A stretch of 27,119 bases of DNA, from positions 23,756 to 50,874 of the forward strand of contig DBTM01000028.1 of the NCBI GenBank assembly GCA_002307055.1. Reading direction: 5' to 3'. The notes under the pieces are model-generated. The model had not been told where the DNA came from. It ran no database searches and worked only from the letters and a program-made list of their open reading frames with translations. The position numbers were made by a program, and so were the translations under genes. Every line of letters begins with the position of its first letter. Position 1 is the first letter of the stretch. Shown in pieces: positions 1 through 8,364 of this stretch. The DNA is from Clostridiales bacterium UBA1316. GTDB taxonomy: Bacteria; Bacillota; Clostridia; Oscillospirales; Oscillospiraceae.

Positions 1-654
1 TACATCGTCGAGGGCGATTCCGCCGGAGGCAGCGCGAAGGGCGGCCGGAACAGCCGTTTTCAGGCGGTTCTGCCGCTGTGGGGAAAAATGCTCAATGTGG
101 AAAAAGCCAGAGCCGATAAGGTTTACGGCAACGAAAAGCTGACGCCTGTTATCGCCGCTCTCGGCGCCGGCATCGGCGAGGACTTCGACGCGTCCAAGCT
201 GCGTTATCACAAGGTTATCATCATGGCCGATGCCGATGTCGACGGAGACCATATCCGCTGCCTGCTTTTGACCTTCTTATTCCGGTTCATGCGGCCGCTC
301 GTGGAAGGCGGATATGTTTATGCCGCAAAACCCCCGCTTTTTAAGCTTGTACGCGGCAAAACAGTACGGTATGCCTATGACGAAACGGATCGCGATCAGA
401 TCTCGAACGAAATGCGCGGAGAAGATGGAAAAGGCAAGGTTGATATCAGCCGCAATAAAGGCCTCGGCGAGATGGATCCGCACGAGCTGTGGGAAACAAC
501 GATGAATCCCGATACGCGTATCCTGAAGCAGATTGAACTGACGGATGCTATCAAGGCTGACGAGATATTCACGATATTGATGGGTGAAAAGGTCGAACCC
601 CGCAAGGAATGGATAGAGAAGAACGCAAAATACGCCGTCAATCTTGATATTTAA
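1..654 (+). CDS. gyrB: DNA gyrase subunit B, C-terminal part (5' end outside window)
   Basis: The reading frame is open from base 1, so only the last 217 residues are present. GyrB supplies ATP-driven strand passage for negative supercoiling together with GyrA. Visible are the TOPRIM start EGDSAGGSAKGG (residues 4-15 of the fragment), the metal-binding DADVDGDH motif (about residues 77-84), and the GyrB tail signature KGLGEMDPHELWETTMNPDTR-like block near residues 153-172. The residue before KGLGEM is Asn where Tyr or Phe is usual in GyrB and ParE. gyrA follows after 69 bp on the same strand, which supports GyrB over ParE. Nothing can be said about the ATPase domain or the start. Confidence 0.97.
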   Translation, partial: YIVEGDSAGGSAKGGRNSRFQAVLPLWGKMLNVEKARADKVYGNEKLTPVIAALGAGIGEDFDASKLRYHKVIIMADADVDGDHIRCLLLTFLFRFMRPLVEGGYVYAAKPPLFKLVRGKTVRYAYDETDRDQISNEMRGEDGKGKVDISRNKGLGEMDPHELWETTMNPDTRILKQIELTDAIKADEIFTILMGEKVEPRKEWIEKNAKYAVNLDI

Positions 655-723
655 AACCAATAGACTTTTTGTATGTAATAACGCTTGATATGCGCAAGAT
701 CACCGGTGAAAGGTTTGATATAA

Positions 724-3228
724 ATGTCTCGGAAAGAAAATAACCCTGAGGATATCAGATTCCCCGATCAAAAAATAATCATTTCTCCGCTCGAAAAAGA
801 GATGGATAAATCCTATATCAATTACGCCATGTCCGTTATCGTGGGCAGGGCGCTGCCGGATGTACGAGATGGTCTCAAGCCGGTCCACCGCCGTATTCTT
901 TACTCTATGTATGAGGATAAGCTCACCAATGACAAGCCGTTTCGGAAGTCGGCTACGACGGTCGGTAACGTCCTTGGTCATTACCATCCGCATGGTGACC
1001 AGTCGGTCTATGACGCGCTTGTCCGCCTGGCGCAGGACTTTTCCATGCGCTATATGCTTGTGGACGGACATGGCAATTTTGGCTCTATCGACGGCGATCC
1101 CCCCGCGGCTTATCGATACACCGAAGCCAGAATGGCGAAAATCGCCAATGAGCTGCTGCGCGATATTGAAAAAGACACGGTTGACTGGGACCCGACCTTT
1201 GACGAAAGCGCGAAAGAACCCCGGGTTCTGCCCAGCAGATTCCCAAATTTACTCGTCAATGGTTCCTCGGGCATTGCTGTCGGCATGACGACGAACATTC
1301 CGCCGCACAATCTAACGGAGGTTATTGACGCGGTTATCTGCGTCCTGCGCAATCCGGAGGCTGAGCTCGATGACCTGATGGAGCACATTAAGGGGCCTGA
1401 TTTCCCGACAAAAGGTATTATTATGGGCCGGGCGGGCATCCGGGCGGCGTACGCCACCGGTAAGGGCAGAATCTACGTCCGTGCCAGAACGGAAATGGAA
1501 GAGTTTAATGACGGCCGTACCCGCATCGTCGTCACCGAGCTGCCCTACCAGGTGAATAAAACACGATTAATCGAAACAATCGCCGAGCATGTCAATAACA
1601 AGAGAATTGAAGGCATTACCGGCCTTCGCGACGAGTCCGACAGAGAAGGCATGCGTCTGGTCATCGAGCTCCGGCGGGACGCCAACGCCCAGGTGGTCTT
1701 GAACCGGCTGTATGCGTCCACGCAGCTTCAAACGACCTTTGCCATTGTTCTTCTCGCGCTTGTGGACGATCAGAAACAGCCGAGGATTTTATCGCTCCGG
1801 CAGATCCTCGATGAGTACATCGCTTTTCAGCAGGAGATCATTAAGCGCCGGACGGAATTTGACCTGAAGAGGGCGCGTGAACGCGCGCATCTGTTAGAGG
1901 GACTGCGCATCGCCGTCGACAATATTGATGAGGTTATCCGCATCATCAGAACGAGCTATAACGACGCTAAAGAGCGTTTGATGGAGCGTTTTGAGTTGTC
2001 CGAGGTACAGTCGCAGGCTATTCTGGAAATGCAGCTGAGGCGCTTGCAGGGGCTCGAACGTGACAAGATTGAAAGTGAATATAATGAGATTATGGAGAGG
2101 ATTGCCTATTTCCTCAAGCTCTTATCCGATGAGGAGCTCTTAAAATCCGTGCTCATTGAAGAGATTTCAGAAATAAAAGAAAAATACGGCGACGACAGGA
2201 AAACAGAGATTGCCGTCGTTGAGGATGAAATCGATATTGAGGACCTCATTGACGAGGAAGAGTGCGTCTATACGCTCACAAATGCCGGTTATATCAAGCG
2301 TATGCCCGCCAATACTTACCGGGCGCAGAGAAGAGGCGGCCGCGGCATCATGGCGATGACGACGCGCGAGGAGGACTATGTCGAAACGGTGTTCACCGCC
2401 TCGACGCATGACTATATCCTCTTCTTTACGAATTTCGGCAGAGTATACAGAAAAAAAGGGTATCTCATACCCGAGTCCGGGCGCCAGGCGAAGGGCACGA
2501 ACATTGTCAATATTCTGCCGATTCAAGCCGGAGAGAAGGTCTCCGCGATGATTCGCGTGCGTGATTTTGATGAAGAAGTCTACCTTGTCATGATTACGAA
2601 AGACGGGACAGTCAAGCGCATGAGAATGTCCGAGCTCAAAAACATCCGAAACGTCGGCATCCGTGCCATCACGCTCGAGGACGAGGACGAGCTGATCTCG
2701 GTCCGTGATACGGACGGCGAGCAGAAGATCCTTATAGCGACACACGACGGCATGGCAATCTGCTTCTGCGAGACCGACCTGCGCCCGATGGGCCGGACGG
2801 CAATCGGTGTGCGCGGCATCCGCCTGAGAAAAGGCGACTACTGCGTCGGCGCGGCGAGAACGCGCGAAAGCGGCTCTGTTTTAACGGTTACCGAAAACGG
2901 CTACGGAAAAAGAACGCCGATTGATGAATACCTGCGCGGCGTCGTTTGCGAGGGTTCGGAAAAATCAGCGCAAAGCCGCGGCGGTCTTGGCCTTAAGAAC
3001 TATAATATAACAGAAAAAACCGGTAAGGTCGCCGACGTCAAGATTGTTGACGACAACGACGATATCCTGATTATATCCGATGACGGCACCATTATCCGCA
3101 TGGCCGCCTCCGATATCAGCACGTACAGCCGCGCCACGCAGGGCGTCAAGCTCATGCGCATCGGCGACGACGCCAGAGTCATCTCCATCGCCAGAACCGA
3201 TAAGGACGAAGAGCCAATCAGCGACTGA
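724..3228 (+). CDS. gyrA: DNA gyrase subunit A
   Basis: 834 residues, a normal length for GyrA. This is the DNA cleavage and religation subunit of gyrase. The N-terminal winged-helix region contains RALPDVRDGLKPVHRRIL (42-59) and the catalytic tyrosine Tyr132 in AAYRYTEAR. The C-terminal beta-pinwheel has a GyrA box, QRRGGRG (about residue 538), which separates gyrase from topoisomerase IV ParC. The quinolone-determining region reads HPHGDQSVYD (88-97), so Gln93 occupies the position of E. coli Ser83. The tail is acidic (TDKDEEPISD). The start at 724 follows a GAAAGG-type ribosome site at modest spacing. Likely cotranscribed with gyrB and, 32 bp downstream, with rnhA. Confidence 0.97.
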   Translation: MSRKENNPEDIRFPDQKIIISPLEKEMDKSYINYAMSVIVGRALPDVRDGLKPVHRRILYSMYEDKLTNDKPFRKSATTVGNVLGHYHPHGDQSVYDALVRLAQDFSMRYMLVDGHGNFGSIDGDPPAAYRYTEARMAKIANELLRDIEKDTVDWDPTFDESAKEPRVLPSRFPNLLVNGSSGIAVGMTTNIPPHNLTEVIDAVICVLRNPEAELDDLMEHIKGPDFPTKGIIMGRAGIRAAYATGKGRIYVRARTEMEEFNDGRTRIVVTELPYQVNKTRLIETIAEHVNNKRIEGITGLRDESDREGMRLVIELRRDANAQVVLNRLYASTQLQTTFAIVLLALVDDQKQPRILSLRQILDEYIAFQQEIIKRRTEFDLKRARERAHLLEGLRIAVDNIDEVIRIIRTSYNDAKERLMERFELSEVQSQAILEMQLRRLQGLERDKIESEYNEIMERIAYFLKLLSDEELLKSVLIEEISEIKEKYGDDRKTEIAVVEDEIDIEDLIDEEECVYTLTNAGYIKRMPANTYRAQRRGGRGIMAMTTREEDYVETVFTASTHDYILFFTNFGRVYRKKGYLIPESGRQAKGTNIVNILPIQAGEKVSAMIRVRDFDEEVYLVMITKDGTVKRMRMSELKNIRNVGIRAITLEDEDELISVRDTDGEQKILIATHDGMAICFCETDLRPMGRTAIGVRGIRLRKGDYCVGAARTRESGSVLTVTENGYGKRTPIDEYLRGVVCEGSEKSAQSRGGLGLKNYNITEKTGKVADVKIVDDNDDILIISDDGTIIRMAASDISTYSRATQGVKLMRIGDDARVISIARTDKDEEPISD

Positions 3229-3260
3229 CACAGCGGAGCGGCGAATTCCGGAGGATAGTT

Positions 3261-3701
3261 ATGAAAAAGGTCTCAATCTATACGGACGGCGCTTGCTCCG
3301 GAAATCCCGGACCCGGCGGCTGGGGTGCGGTTCTGATGTATGGGGATAAAGCCAGAGAGCTGTCCGGCGGAGACGCGGCGACGACAAACAACCGCATGGA
3401 GCTCATGGGTGTCATTTCAGCTCTTGGAGCGCTCAAGGAACCGTGTAAAGTGGAGCTGTATTCCGATTCACAGTACGTCGTGAACGCAATAAATGAAGGC
3501 TGGCTGACAAATTGGCGTAAGAAGGGCTGGCGTCGGCGTGACGGTGAGGTAAAAAATATCGATCTCTGGCTGACGCTGATACCGCTGCTTGAACTGCACG
3601 AGGTATCCTTCAATTGGGTCAAAGGCCACGCCGAAAACGAGCACAACAACCGCTGTGACGAGCTGGCTGTCGCCGAGCGCCTGAAATATGCGGGAAAATA
3701 A
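3261..3701 (+). CDS. rnhA: Ribonuclease HI
   Basis: 146 residues, typical single-domain RNase H1. It cuts the RNA strand of RNA-DNA hybrids (R-loops, Okazaki primers). The start IYTDGACSGNPGPGGWG carries Asp9, TNNRMEL carries Glu47, YSDSQY carries Asp69, and the C-terminal VKGHAENEHNNRCDELA carries His123 and Asp133, so the full DEDD set plus the histidine is present. A basic-protrusion-like segment, WRKKGWRRRDG, lies near residues 85-95, as in E. coli RNase HI. A GGAGG site at 3250-3254 supports the ATG. The gene sits 32 bp after gyrA, and the next gene begins within about 20 bp, suggesting one transcript. Location next to gyrase fits a shared theme of topology and R-loop control, but that link is inference. 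Confidence 0.96.
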   Translation: MKKVSIYTDGACSGNPGPGGWGAVLMYGDKARELSGGDAATTNNRMELMGVISALGALKEPCKVELYSDSQYVVNAINEGWLTNWRKKGWRRRDGEVKNIDLWLTLIPLLELHEVSFNWVKGHAENEHNNRCDELAVAERLKYAGK

Positions 3702-3719
3702 GTGCGAAAAGGAATCATC

Positions 3720-4094
3720 ATGATGGAATTTACATTTATGCACAATAATTTTAATGTCCTGGATATCGGTAAAAGCGTTGCTTTTTATAATAAAGCGCTC
3801 GGGCTGCAGGAAGCCGGGCGGTTCGCCGTGCCGGACGGCAGCTTTATCATCATCTTTTTAAGCGACGGCAGGTCCAGCCATCAGCTGGAGCTGACCTGGC
3901 TCAAGGAACACACGGCACCCTACGACCTCGGCGATAATGAAACACATCTCGCTATGAGTGTCGATGATATCGAAGCTGCGCGGAAAATGCACAAGGAGAT
4001 GGGCTGCGTCTGCTTTGAGAACACCATGATGGGTATTTATTTTATTGAAGACCCCGATGGCTATTGGATAGAAATCATCCCTGCGAAGAAATAA
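3720..4094 (+). CDS. VOC superfamily (glyoxalase/lactoylglutathione lyase-like) protein
   Basis: About 124 residues from the chosen ATG. Two beta-alpha-beta-beta-beta modules are visible: NNFNVLDIGKSVAFYNKALGL at the start and THLAMSVDDIEAARKMHKEMG in the second half, ending in FIEDPDGYWIEIIPAKK. Candidate metal ligands are His in MHNNF, Glu in QLELTW, His in THLAM and Glu in WIEII, the arrangement of glyoxalase I-type enzymes. A longer frame begins with GTG at 3702, touching the rnhA stop, but AAAAGGA at 3707-3713 has proper spacing only for the ATGATG at 3720-3725. It probably belongs to the gyrase/rnhA transcript. Whether it is a true methylglyoxal-detoxifying enzyme cannot be told, since the fold also serves dioxygenases and resistance proteins. 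Confidence 0.85.
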   Translation: MMEFTFMHNNFNVLDIGKSVAFYNKALGLQEAGRFAVPDGSFIIIFLSDGRSSHQLELTWLKEHTAPYDLGDNETHLAMSVDDIEAARKMHKEMGCVCFENTMMGIYFIEDPDGYWIEIIPAKK

Positions 4095-4100
4095 TATGAT

Positions 4101-4147
4101 GCGAATTAGTCCATCACCGGCGGCATGTCGGTGGTGGACTAATTCGC
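4101..4147 (+). terminator. Long hairpin, likely terminator of the gyrBA-rnhA-VOC transcript
   Basis: Arms 4101-4119 and 4129-4147 pair over 19 bp with one G-T wobble and a 9-base loop. The following T tract is short (TTTAT), so this is either a weak intrinsic terminator or an RNA-stabilising 3' hairpin. It begins 6 bp after the VOC stop codon. Confidence 0.6.
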
Positions 4148-4268
4148 TTTATGCATGAGATATTTTTAAAGATATGTTCTGATAAATATATCAATAAAAA
4201 AAGGAACAATCTGCCGGGAAATGCGTCAATGAAGAAGCGAATAAAGAATGAGGAAAGGAAATAATGTT

Positions 4269-6416
4269 GTGAAAAAAATTATATCGTTTATACTTTGCCT
4301 GGCGCTGCTTGGTTCAACGGCAACTGCAGCCGCCGCCGCAGGGATTCAGGCCGATAACGCGCTGAATGACCGGCTGACAGCCATAACGCTTTCTGTGAAA
4401 GAAACGCTGGGTATCGGAGACAGCTTTACCTCGTTTTCGGGGACGCTCGATCAAAATGATACCGCGAGCATATGGTCTCTGACATGGTCGGGCGACAATG
4501 AGCAAATCAATGTGACGGCGAACGAGAGCGGAAAAATCGTTTCTTACAATGACTACATATCAAGCGGCAGTACAGCTTCAAATTCAAACGGAAGAATTCC
4601 GAGATTCCCGACGATAACGATTGATCAGGCGAAGTCAGCGGCGAAGACTTTTCTTAACAAGGTGCTGAACACCAAGTTTGAAACAGTCGATCTGCAGGGC
4701 AGCAGCACGCTTGATTATTCAAGCAATGCGGTGTTTTATCTCAATGGAAACATGATGGTTTATGGCATTGAGTCTCCTGTATATATTGGTATAAGGGTCA
4801 GCGCTGCGACAAAACAGGTGACGAGCTTTTATCGGAGCGATTCAGGGCAGGATTACAGCGGTGTCACGCTGCCGTCCGCTGCAGCCGATCAAGCAGCCGC
4901 GGCCGCCGTTCTGAAAAGCACTCTTAATATGGAATTGACCTACGCGCTGCCCGGAGACGGCACGCACACCGCGCGGCTGCAATATTTACCGAATCCGGAC
5001 GGCAGCTATGTCGTTGATGCGGCGACCGGCAAGCTTGTTGATCTGAGTCAACTGGATTATTCCGGTGCCGGATCCGAATCAGGAAATAAGGATGCGGCAG
5101 CTACGGCACAAGCCGGTTACGGCGGCTCAGGCCTCACGACCGTCGAACAGTCTGCGATTGATAAGATGCAGGGCGTGCTCTCTCAGAGTGCTCTTGAAAA
5201 AAACATCCGGGCTTATACCGAACTCGGTCTTACTGCCGATTTTAAAGTGCAGTCTGTAAATTATTACACCTACGAAGACGACAGCAAGCAGACGCAGGTC
5301 GTGGCGAATATAGTATTTAAATATACCTCAACGGATACGGATACCGCGGCACAATATCGGTACATATCGATGGATGCCAAGACGGGCAAGCTCATCTCTG
5401 TGAGCAGCAACAGAATCTACATGGATACAAAGACAGCCGCCGCGGCTTTCAAATATTCAAGCAGCCAGACTGAGGCTGTCGCGCGCGCCTTTGCCGGTAA
5501 AATTATGCCTGACGAACTCAGGCAAACCGCCTTATCTCAGGCGTCTGCTCCAACAGCTTCGGACAGCACGCAGAGTTACGTATTTTCGCGTGTATACGAT
5601 GCGATAAGCTTCCCAGAAAATTATATCAATGTCGGCGTAGATGCTCAGACGGGTTATGTGGTCAGCTTCAATTCCAGCTGGTATGCCTACGAGGTGACTT
5701 TTGTTCCCGCGGCAGATCGCATTTCTGCCGCCGCAGCGACCGATAAATTCGCCGAGGCAATTGGTACGGAACTGAAATATGTCAGTGTGCCGACATCAAC
5801 CCAGACCAGCGGACTCCTGCTTTCCTATACAAAGGCGGACACGACCGTATGGGGCATTAATGCGACGACAGGGGAATTGCTGAAGGCAGCCGATACAACT
5901 GACGCGGGCTTGCAATATAACGATATTGACGGTAATCCGTACGCCGCCTGCATCACAAAGCTGGCCGAATACGGCATCGGCTTCCCGGGTGGCGCGTTTA
6001 AACCGGACGCGCAGTTAACTCAGGAGGACGCGCTCATTCTGATTGAAAGCACAAGCGGCCGCAAGGCTGTGCCCCTCGTGAGCTCCGGCAGCACGGACGA
6101 TTTATACAACACAGCTTACTCTATGGGAATTCTGACCTCAGATGAAAAAGATCCTGCAAAACTTATATCACGCGCCGAATTGACGAAATATATAGTTAAT
6201 GCGCTCGGTTACGGAGAAGTGGCAGGTTTATCGGGCATTTTTACAGCCGGGTTCTCAGATGACGGCTCGATACCTGTCAATTTGGTTGGATATGTCGCTA
6301 TTGCGAAGGGACTTGGCATCGTTCGCGGCGATCAAAGCGGTTACTTTAAGCCAAATGATATGACGACACATACCATGGCGGCAATTATGATATACAACTG
6401 CCTGAGCAGAAAATAA
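4269..6416 (+). CDS. Secreted YcdB/PepSY-like protein with C-terminal SLH repeats
   Basis: About 715 residues from GTG 4269. The frame opens at ATG 4248, but the AGGAAAGGA site at 4251-4259 points to GTG 4269. The N-terminus is a clear signal peptide: KK, hydrophobic IISFILCLALLG, then an alanine-rich cleavage region. The body has at least two similar halves of the kind seen in YcdB/YcdC and PepSY proteins: an amphipathic helix (ITIDQAKSAAKTFLNKVL), then strands ending in 'DAKTGKLISVSS' or 'DAQTGYVVSFNS'. The last ~170 residues hold about three SLH repeats (YNDIDGNPYAACITKLAEYGIG..., a degenerate middle copy, and VGYVAIAKGLGIVRGDQSGYFKPNDMTTHTMAAIMI). This anchors it to cell-wall secondary polymers. 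Function beyond surface attachment is unknown. It lies alone between two terminators. Confidence 0.85.
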   Translation: MKKIISFILCLALLGSTATAAAAAGIQADNALNDRLTAITLSVKETLGIGDSFTSFSGTLDQNDTASIWSLTWSGDNEQINVTANESGKIVSYNDYISSGSTASNSNGRIPRFPTITIDQAKSAAKTFLNKVLNTKFETVDLQGSSTLDYSSNAVFYLNGNMMVYGIESPVYIGIRVSAATKQVTSFYRSDSGQDYSGVTLPSAAADQAAAAAVLKSTLNMELTYALPGDGTHTARLQYLPNPDGSYVVDAATGKLVDLSQLDYSGAGSESGNKDAAATAQAGYGGSGLTTVEQSAIDKMQGVLSQSALEKNIRAYTELGLTADFKVQSVNYYTYEDDSKQTQVVANIVFKYTSTDTDTAAQYRYISMDAKTGKLISVSSNRIYMDTKTAAAAFKYSSSQTEAVARAFAGKIMPDELRQTALSQASAPTASDSTQSYVFSRVYDAISFPENYINVGVDAQTGYVVSFNSSWYAYEVTFVPAADRISAAAATDKFAEAIGTELKYVSVPTSTQTSGLLLSYTKADTTVWGINATTGELLKAADTTDAGLQYNDIDGNPYAACITKLAEYGIGFPGGAFKPDAQLTQEDALILIESTSGRKAVPLVSSGSTDDLYNTAYSMGILTSDEKDPAKLISRAELTKYIVNALGYGEVAGLSGIFTAGFSDDGSIPVNLVGYVAIAKGLGIVRGDQSGYFKPNDMTTHTMAAIMIYNCLSRK

Positions 6417-6437
6417 GGCTGTTATTTCAGGAAAAGC

Positions 6438-6481
6438 AAATCAGCCGGTCAAATGACATCATGTCTTTTGACCGGCTGATT
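6438..6481. terminator. Bidirectional terminator between SLH protein and atpC
   Basis: A 15-bp perfect stem (6439-6453 with 6467-6481, core AATCAGCCGGTCAAA) encloses a 13-base loop. The + strand continues with GATTATTATTTATT and the - strand with TTTGCTTTTCC, so it can stop both converging transcripts. Confidence 0.85.
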
Positions 6482-6490
6482 GATTATTAT

Positions 6491-6907
6491 TTATTGATTG
6501 ACGCTGTCGTGATTCGTGACACGCAGCCGCGCCATGGCGCGGGCCAGAGCCAGCTTGGACCGATTGTATTCCTGCATGCTCTGCTGCTGGCGCAGCCGCT
6601 CTTCGGCGCGCAGCCGGGCTTCTTCAGCGCGGTTCTTGTCGATATCCTCCGGCTTCTCGCTGGCTTGAACATAGGCCAGAACGCCCTCGTGCCGGACTTC
6701 CAAAAAGCCTTCGGAATTGAAAACCTCCACTGTCTCGTCTGCCGTCCGGTAAACAAGCGTACCGACAATAAGCGGCATGACAACAGGGACGTGACTGGCT
6801 AAAAACGTAAATCGCCCGTCAGTTGTCGTGACCGTCAGCGCTTCGACTTCTCCGTCAAAGATCTGGCGCTCAGGTGTAAATATTTTAAGGTTAAAAAGTT
6901 TTGCCAT
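6491..6907 (-). CDS. atpC: ATP synthase epsilon subunit
   Basis: 138 residues, normal length. The N-terminal beta-sandwich begins MAKLFNLKIFTPERQIFDGEV and contains the family block DGRFTFLASHVPVVMPLIVGTL. The C-terminal part (about 85-138) is a charged two-helix hairpin rich in Glu, Arg and Gln, the region that in the family can extend to inhibit hydrolysis. Epsilon sits on the central stalk with gamma. It is the last gene of the operon, 63 bp after atpD, with an AAGGACGGGT ribosome site before the ATG. Its terminator is at 6438-6481. Confidence 0.95.
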   Translation of the reverse strand: MAKLFNLKIFTPERQIFDGEVEALTVTTTDGRFTFLASHVPVVMPLIVGTLVYRTADETVEVFNSEGFLEVRHEGVLAYVQASEKPEDIDKNRAEEARLRAEERLRQQQSMQEYNRSKLALARAMARLRVTNHDSVNQ

Positions 6908-6970
6908 GATACCCGTCCTTCTGCCTGAAGTATCGGCATTGACTTGCTTAGGAAGCTTTGTCTCGCAGGG

Positions 6971-8362
6971 TTATTTCATACCCTTTGCCTTCGCGTAGAC
7001 GTCGTCAATATCTCCCACCATAGAAAACGCGGTTTCGGGATAGCTGTCGGCTTCTCCGCCGAGGATCGCTTCGACGGAGCGAACCGTATCCTTCAGCGTA
7101 ACATATTTTCCTTTATTGCCCGTAAACTGCTCGGCAACGTTAAACGGCTGTGACATGAATTGCTGGATACGCCGGGCACGGTAAACCGTTTTGCGGTCTT
7201 CTTCCGAAAGCTCTTCCATACCGAGGATGGCGATAATGTCGCGGAGCTCCTTATAGCGGTTCAGGCAAGTGATAACACCTTGTGCCGCACTATAATGCGC
7301 TTCTCCGACAATCGCAGGGTCGAGGATGCGCGAATTGGACTCCAGGGGGCTGACAGCGGGGTAAACACCGATTTCAGTGATCGCGCGCGAAAGAACCGTT
7401 GTCGCATCCAGATGAGTGAATATGGTGGCCGGAGCGGGGTCCGTCAGGTCGTCCGCGGGGACGTAGATGGCTTGAACTGAGGTTATCGAGCCATTTTTCG
7501 TCGAAACGATGCGTTCCTCAAGATTGCCAAGCTCCTGAGCGAGCGTCGGCTGATAACCGACAGCTGACGGCATTCTTCCGAGAAGTGCCGATACCTCGTT
7601 GCCGGCTTGTACGTAGCGGAATACATTGTCGATGAATAATAAGACATCCCGGTTCATGACGTCGCGGAAGTATTCTGCAATTGTCAGGCCGGTGAGACCA
7701 ACGCGCATACGGGAGCCGGGGGGCTCGTTCATCTGACCGTAGGCGAGGGCTGTTTTGTTGATGGCGCCCGAGTTTTTCATATCCTGAATAAGCTCATTGC
7801 CTTCGCGGCTGCGTTCACCGACACCGGCGAAAACGGAAAAACCGCCATGCATTGTGGCAATATTATAAATGAGCTCCATGATGAGAACAGTTTTTCCGAC
7901 ACCGGCTCCGCCGAAAAGACCGATTTTACCGCCCTTTGAGTATGGTGTAATCAGGTCGATGACCTTTATGCCTGTCTCAAAAAACTCCGTAACAGGTGTG
8001 AGGTCTGTAAATTCGGGCGCTTTGCGGTGTATGTCCCAAACCTCGTCGGTGACGATCGGCGGCCCGTTGTCAATCGGTCGCCCGAGCACGTCGACGACGC
8101 GGCCGAGCATCTCTTTACCGACCGGCACTTGGATACCGTGTCCTGTATTTGTTACAGTGACGCCGCAGCTGAGACCGTCGGTTGCCTCAAGCGCGACACA
8201 TCGAACGATGCCAGGCGAGACATTGGCGGCGACCTCCATATGGCGGCCATCGGAGGTTATCAGCAGGTCGTTAATCTGCGGCTCGCTCTCGGCGTTTTCA
8301 AAACGCACTTCGAGAACAGGACCCGTGATTCTGATAAGCACTCCAGTATTATTATTAGCCAT
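6971..8362 (-). CDS. atpD: ATP synthase beta subunit (catalytic)
   Basis: 463 residues, normal. Catalytic subunit of the F1 hexamer. The P-loop GGAGVGKT is at 151-158, the catalytic glutamate region GERSREGNE at 182-190, then LLFIDNVFRYVQAGNEVSALLGRMPSAVGYQPTL with small departures from the usual IFRFTQAGSE. An AAGGAGA site lies 8-14 bases before the ATG. It starts 2 bp after the atpG stop, so the genes are translationally close. Confidence 0.98.
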   Translation of the reverse strand: MANNNTGVLIRITGPVLEVRFENAESEPQINDLLITSDGRHMEVAANVSPGIVRCVALEATDGLSCGVTVTNTGHGIQVPVGKEMLGRVVDVLGRPIDNGPPIVTDEVWDIHRKAPEFTDLTPVTEFFETGIKVIDLITPYSKGGKIGLFGGAGVGKTVLIMELIYNIATMHGGFSVFAGVGERSREGNELIQDMKNSGAINKTALAYGQMNEPPGSRMRVGLTGLTIAEYFRDVMNRDVLLFIDNVFRYVQAGNEVSALLGRMPSAVGYQPTLAQELGNLEERIVSTKNGSITSVQAIYVPADDLTDPAPATIFTHLDATTVLSRAITEIGVYPAVSPLESNSRILDPAIVGEAHYSAAQGVITCLNRYKELRDIIAILGMEELSEEDRKTVYRARRIQQFMSQPFNVAEQFTGNKGKYVTLKDTVRSVEAILGGEADSYPETAFSMVGDIDDVYAKAKGMK

Positions 8363-8364
8363 TA

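Noticed and set aside
2167..2745. 192-residue - strand ORF inside gyrA
   Set aside because: Its position and composition follow from the gyrA codons. There is no ribosome site and no recognisable domain.
724..3228. Topoisomerase IV parC instead of gyrA
   Set aside because: A clear GyrA box QRRGGRG and adjacency to gyrB favour gyrase.
4101..4147. Insertion-sequence end or operator
   Set aside because: Its place 6 bp after a stop codon and its single 19-bp stem fit a 3' hairpin better. There are no target duplications or transposase.
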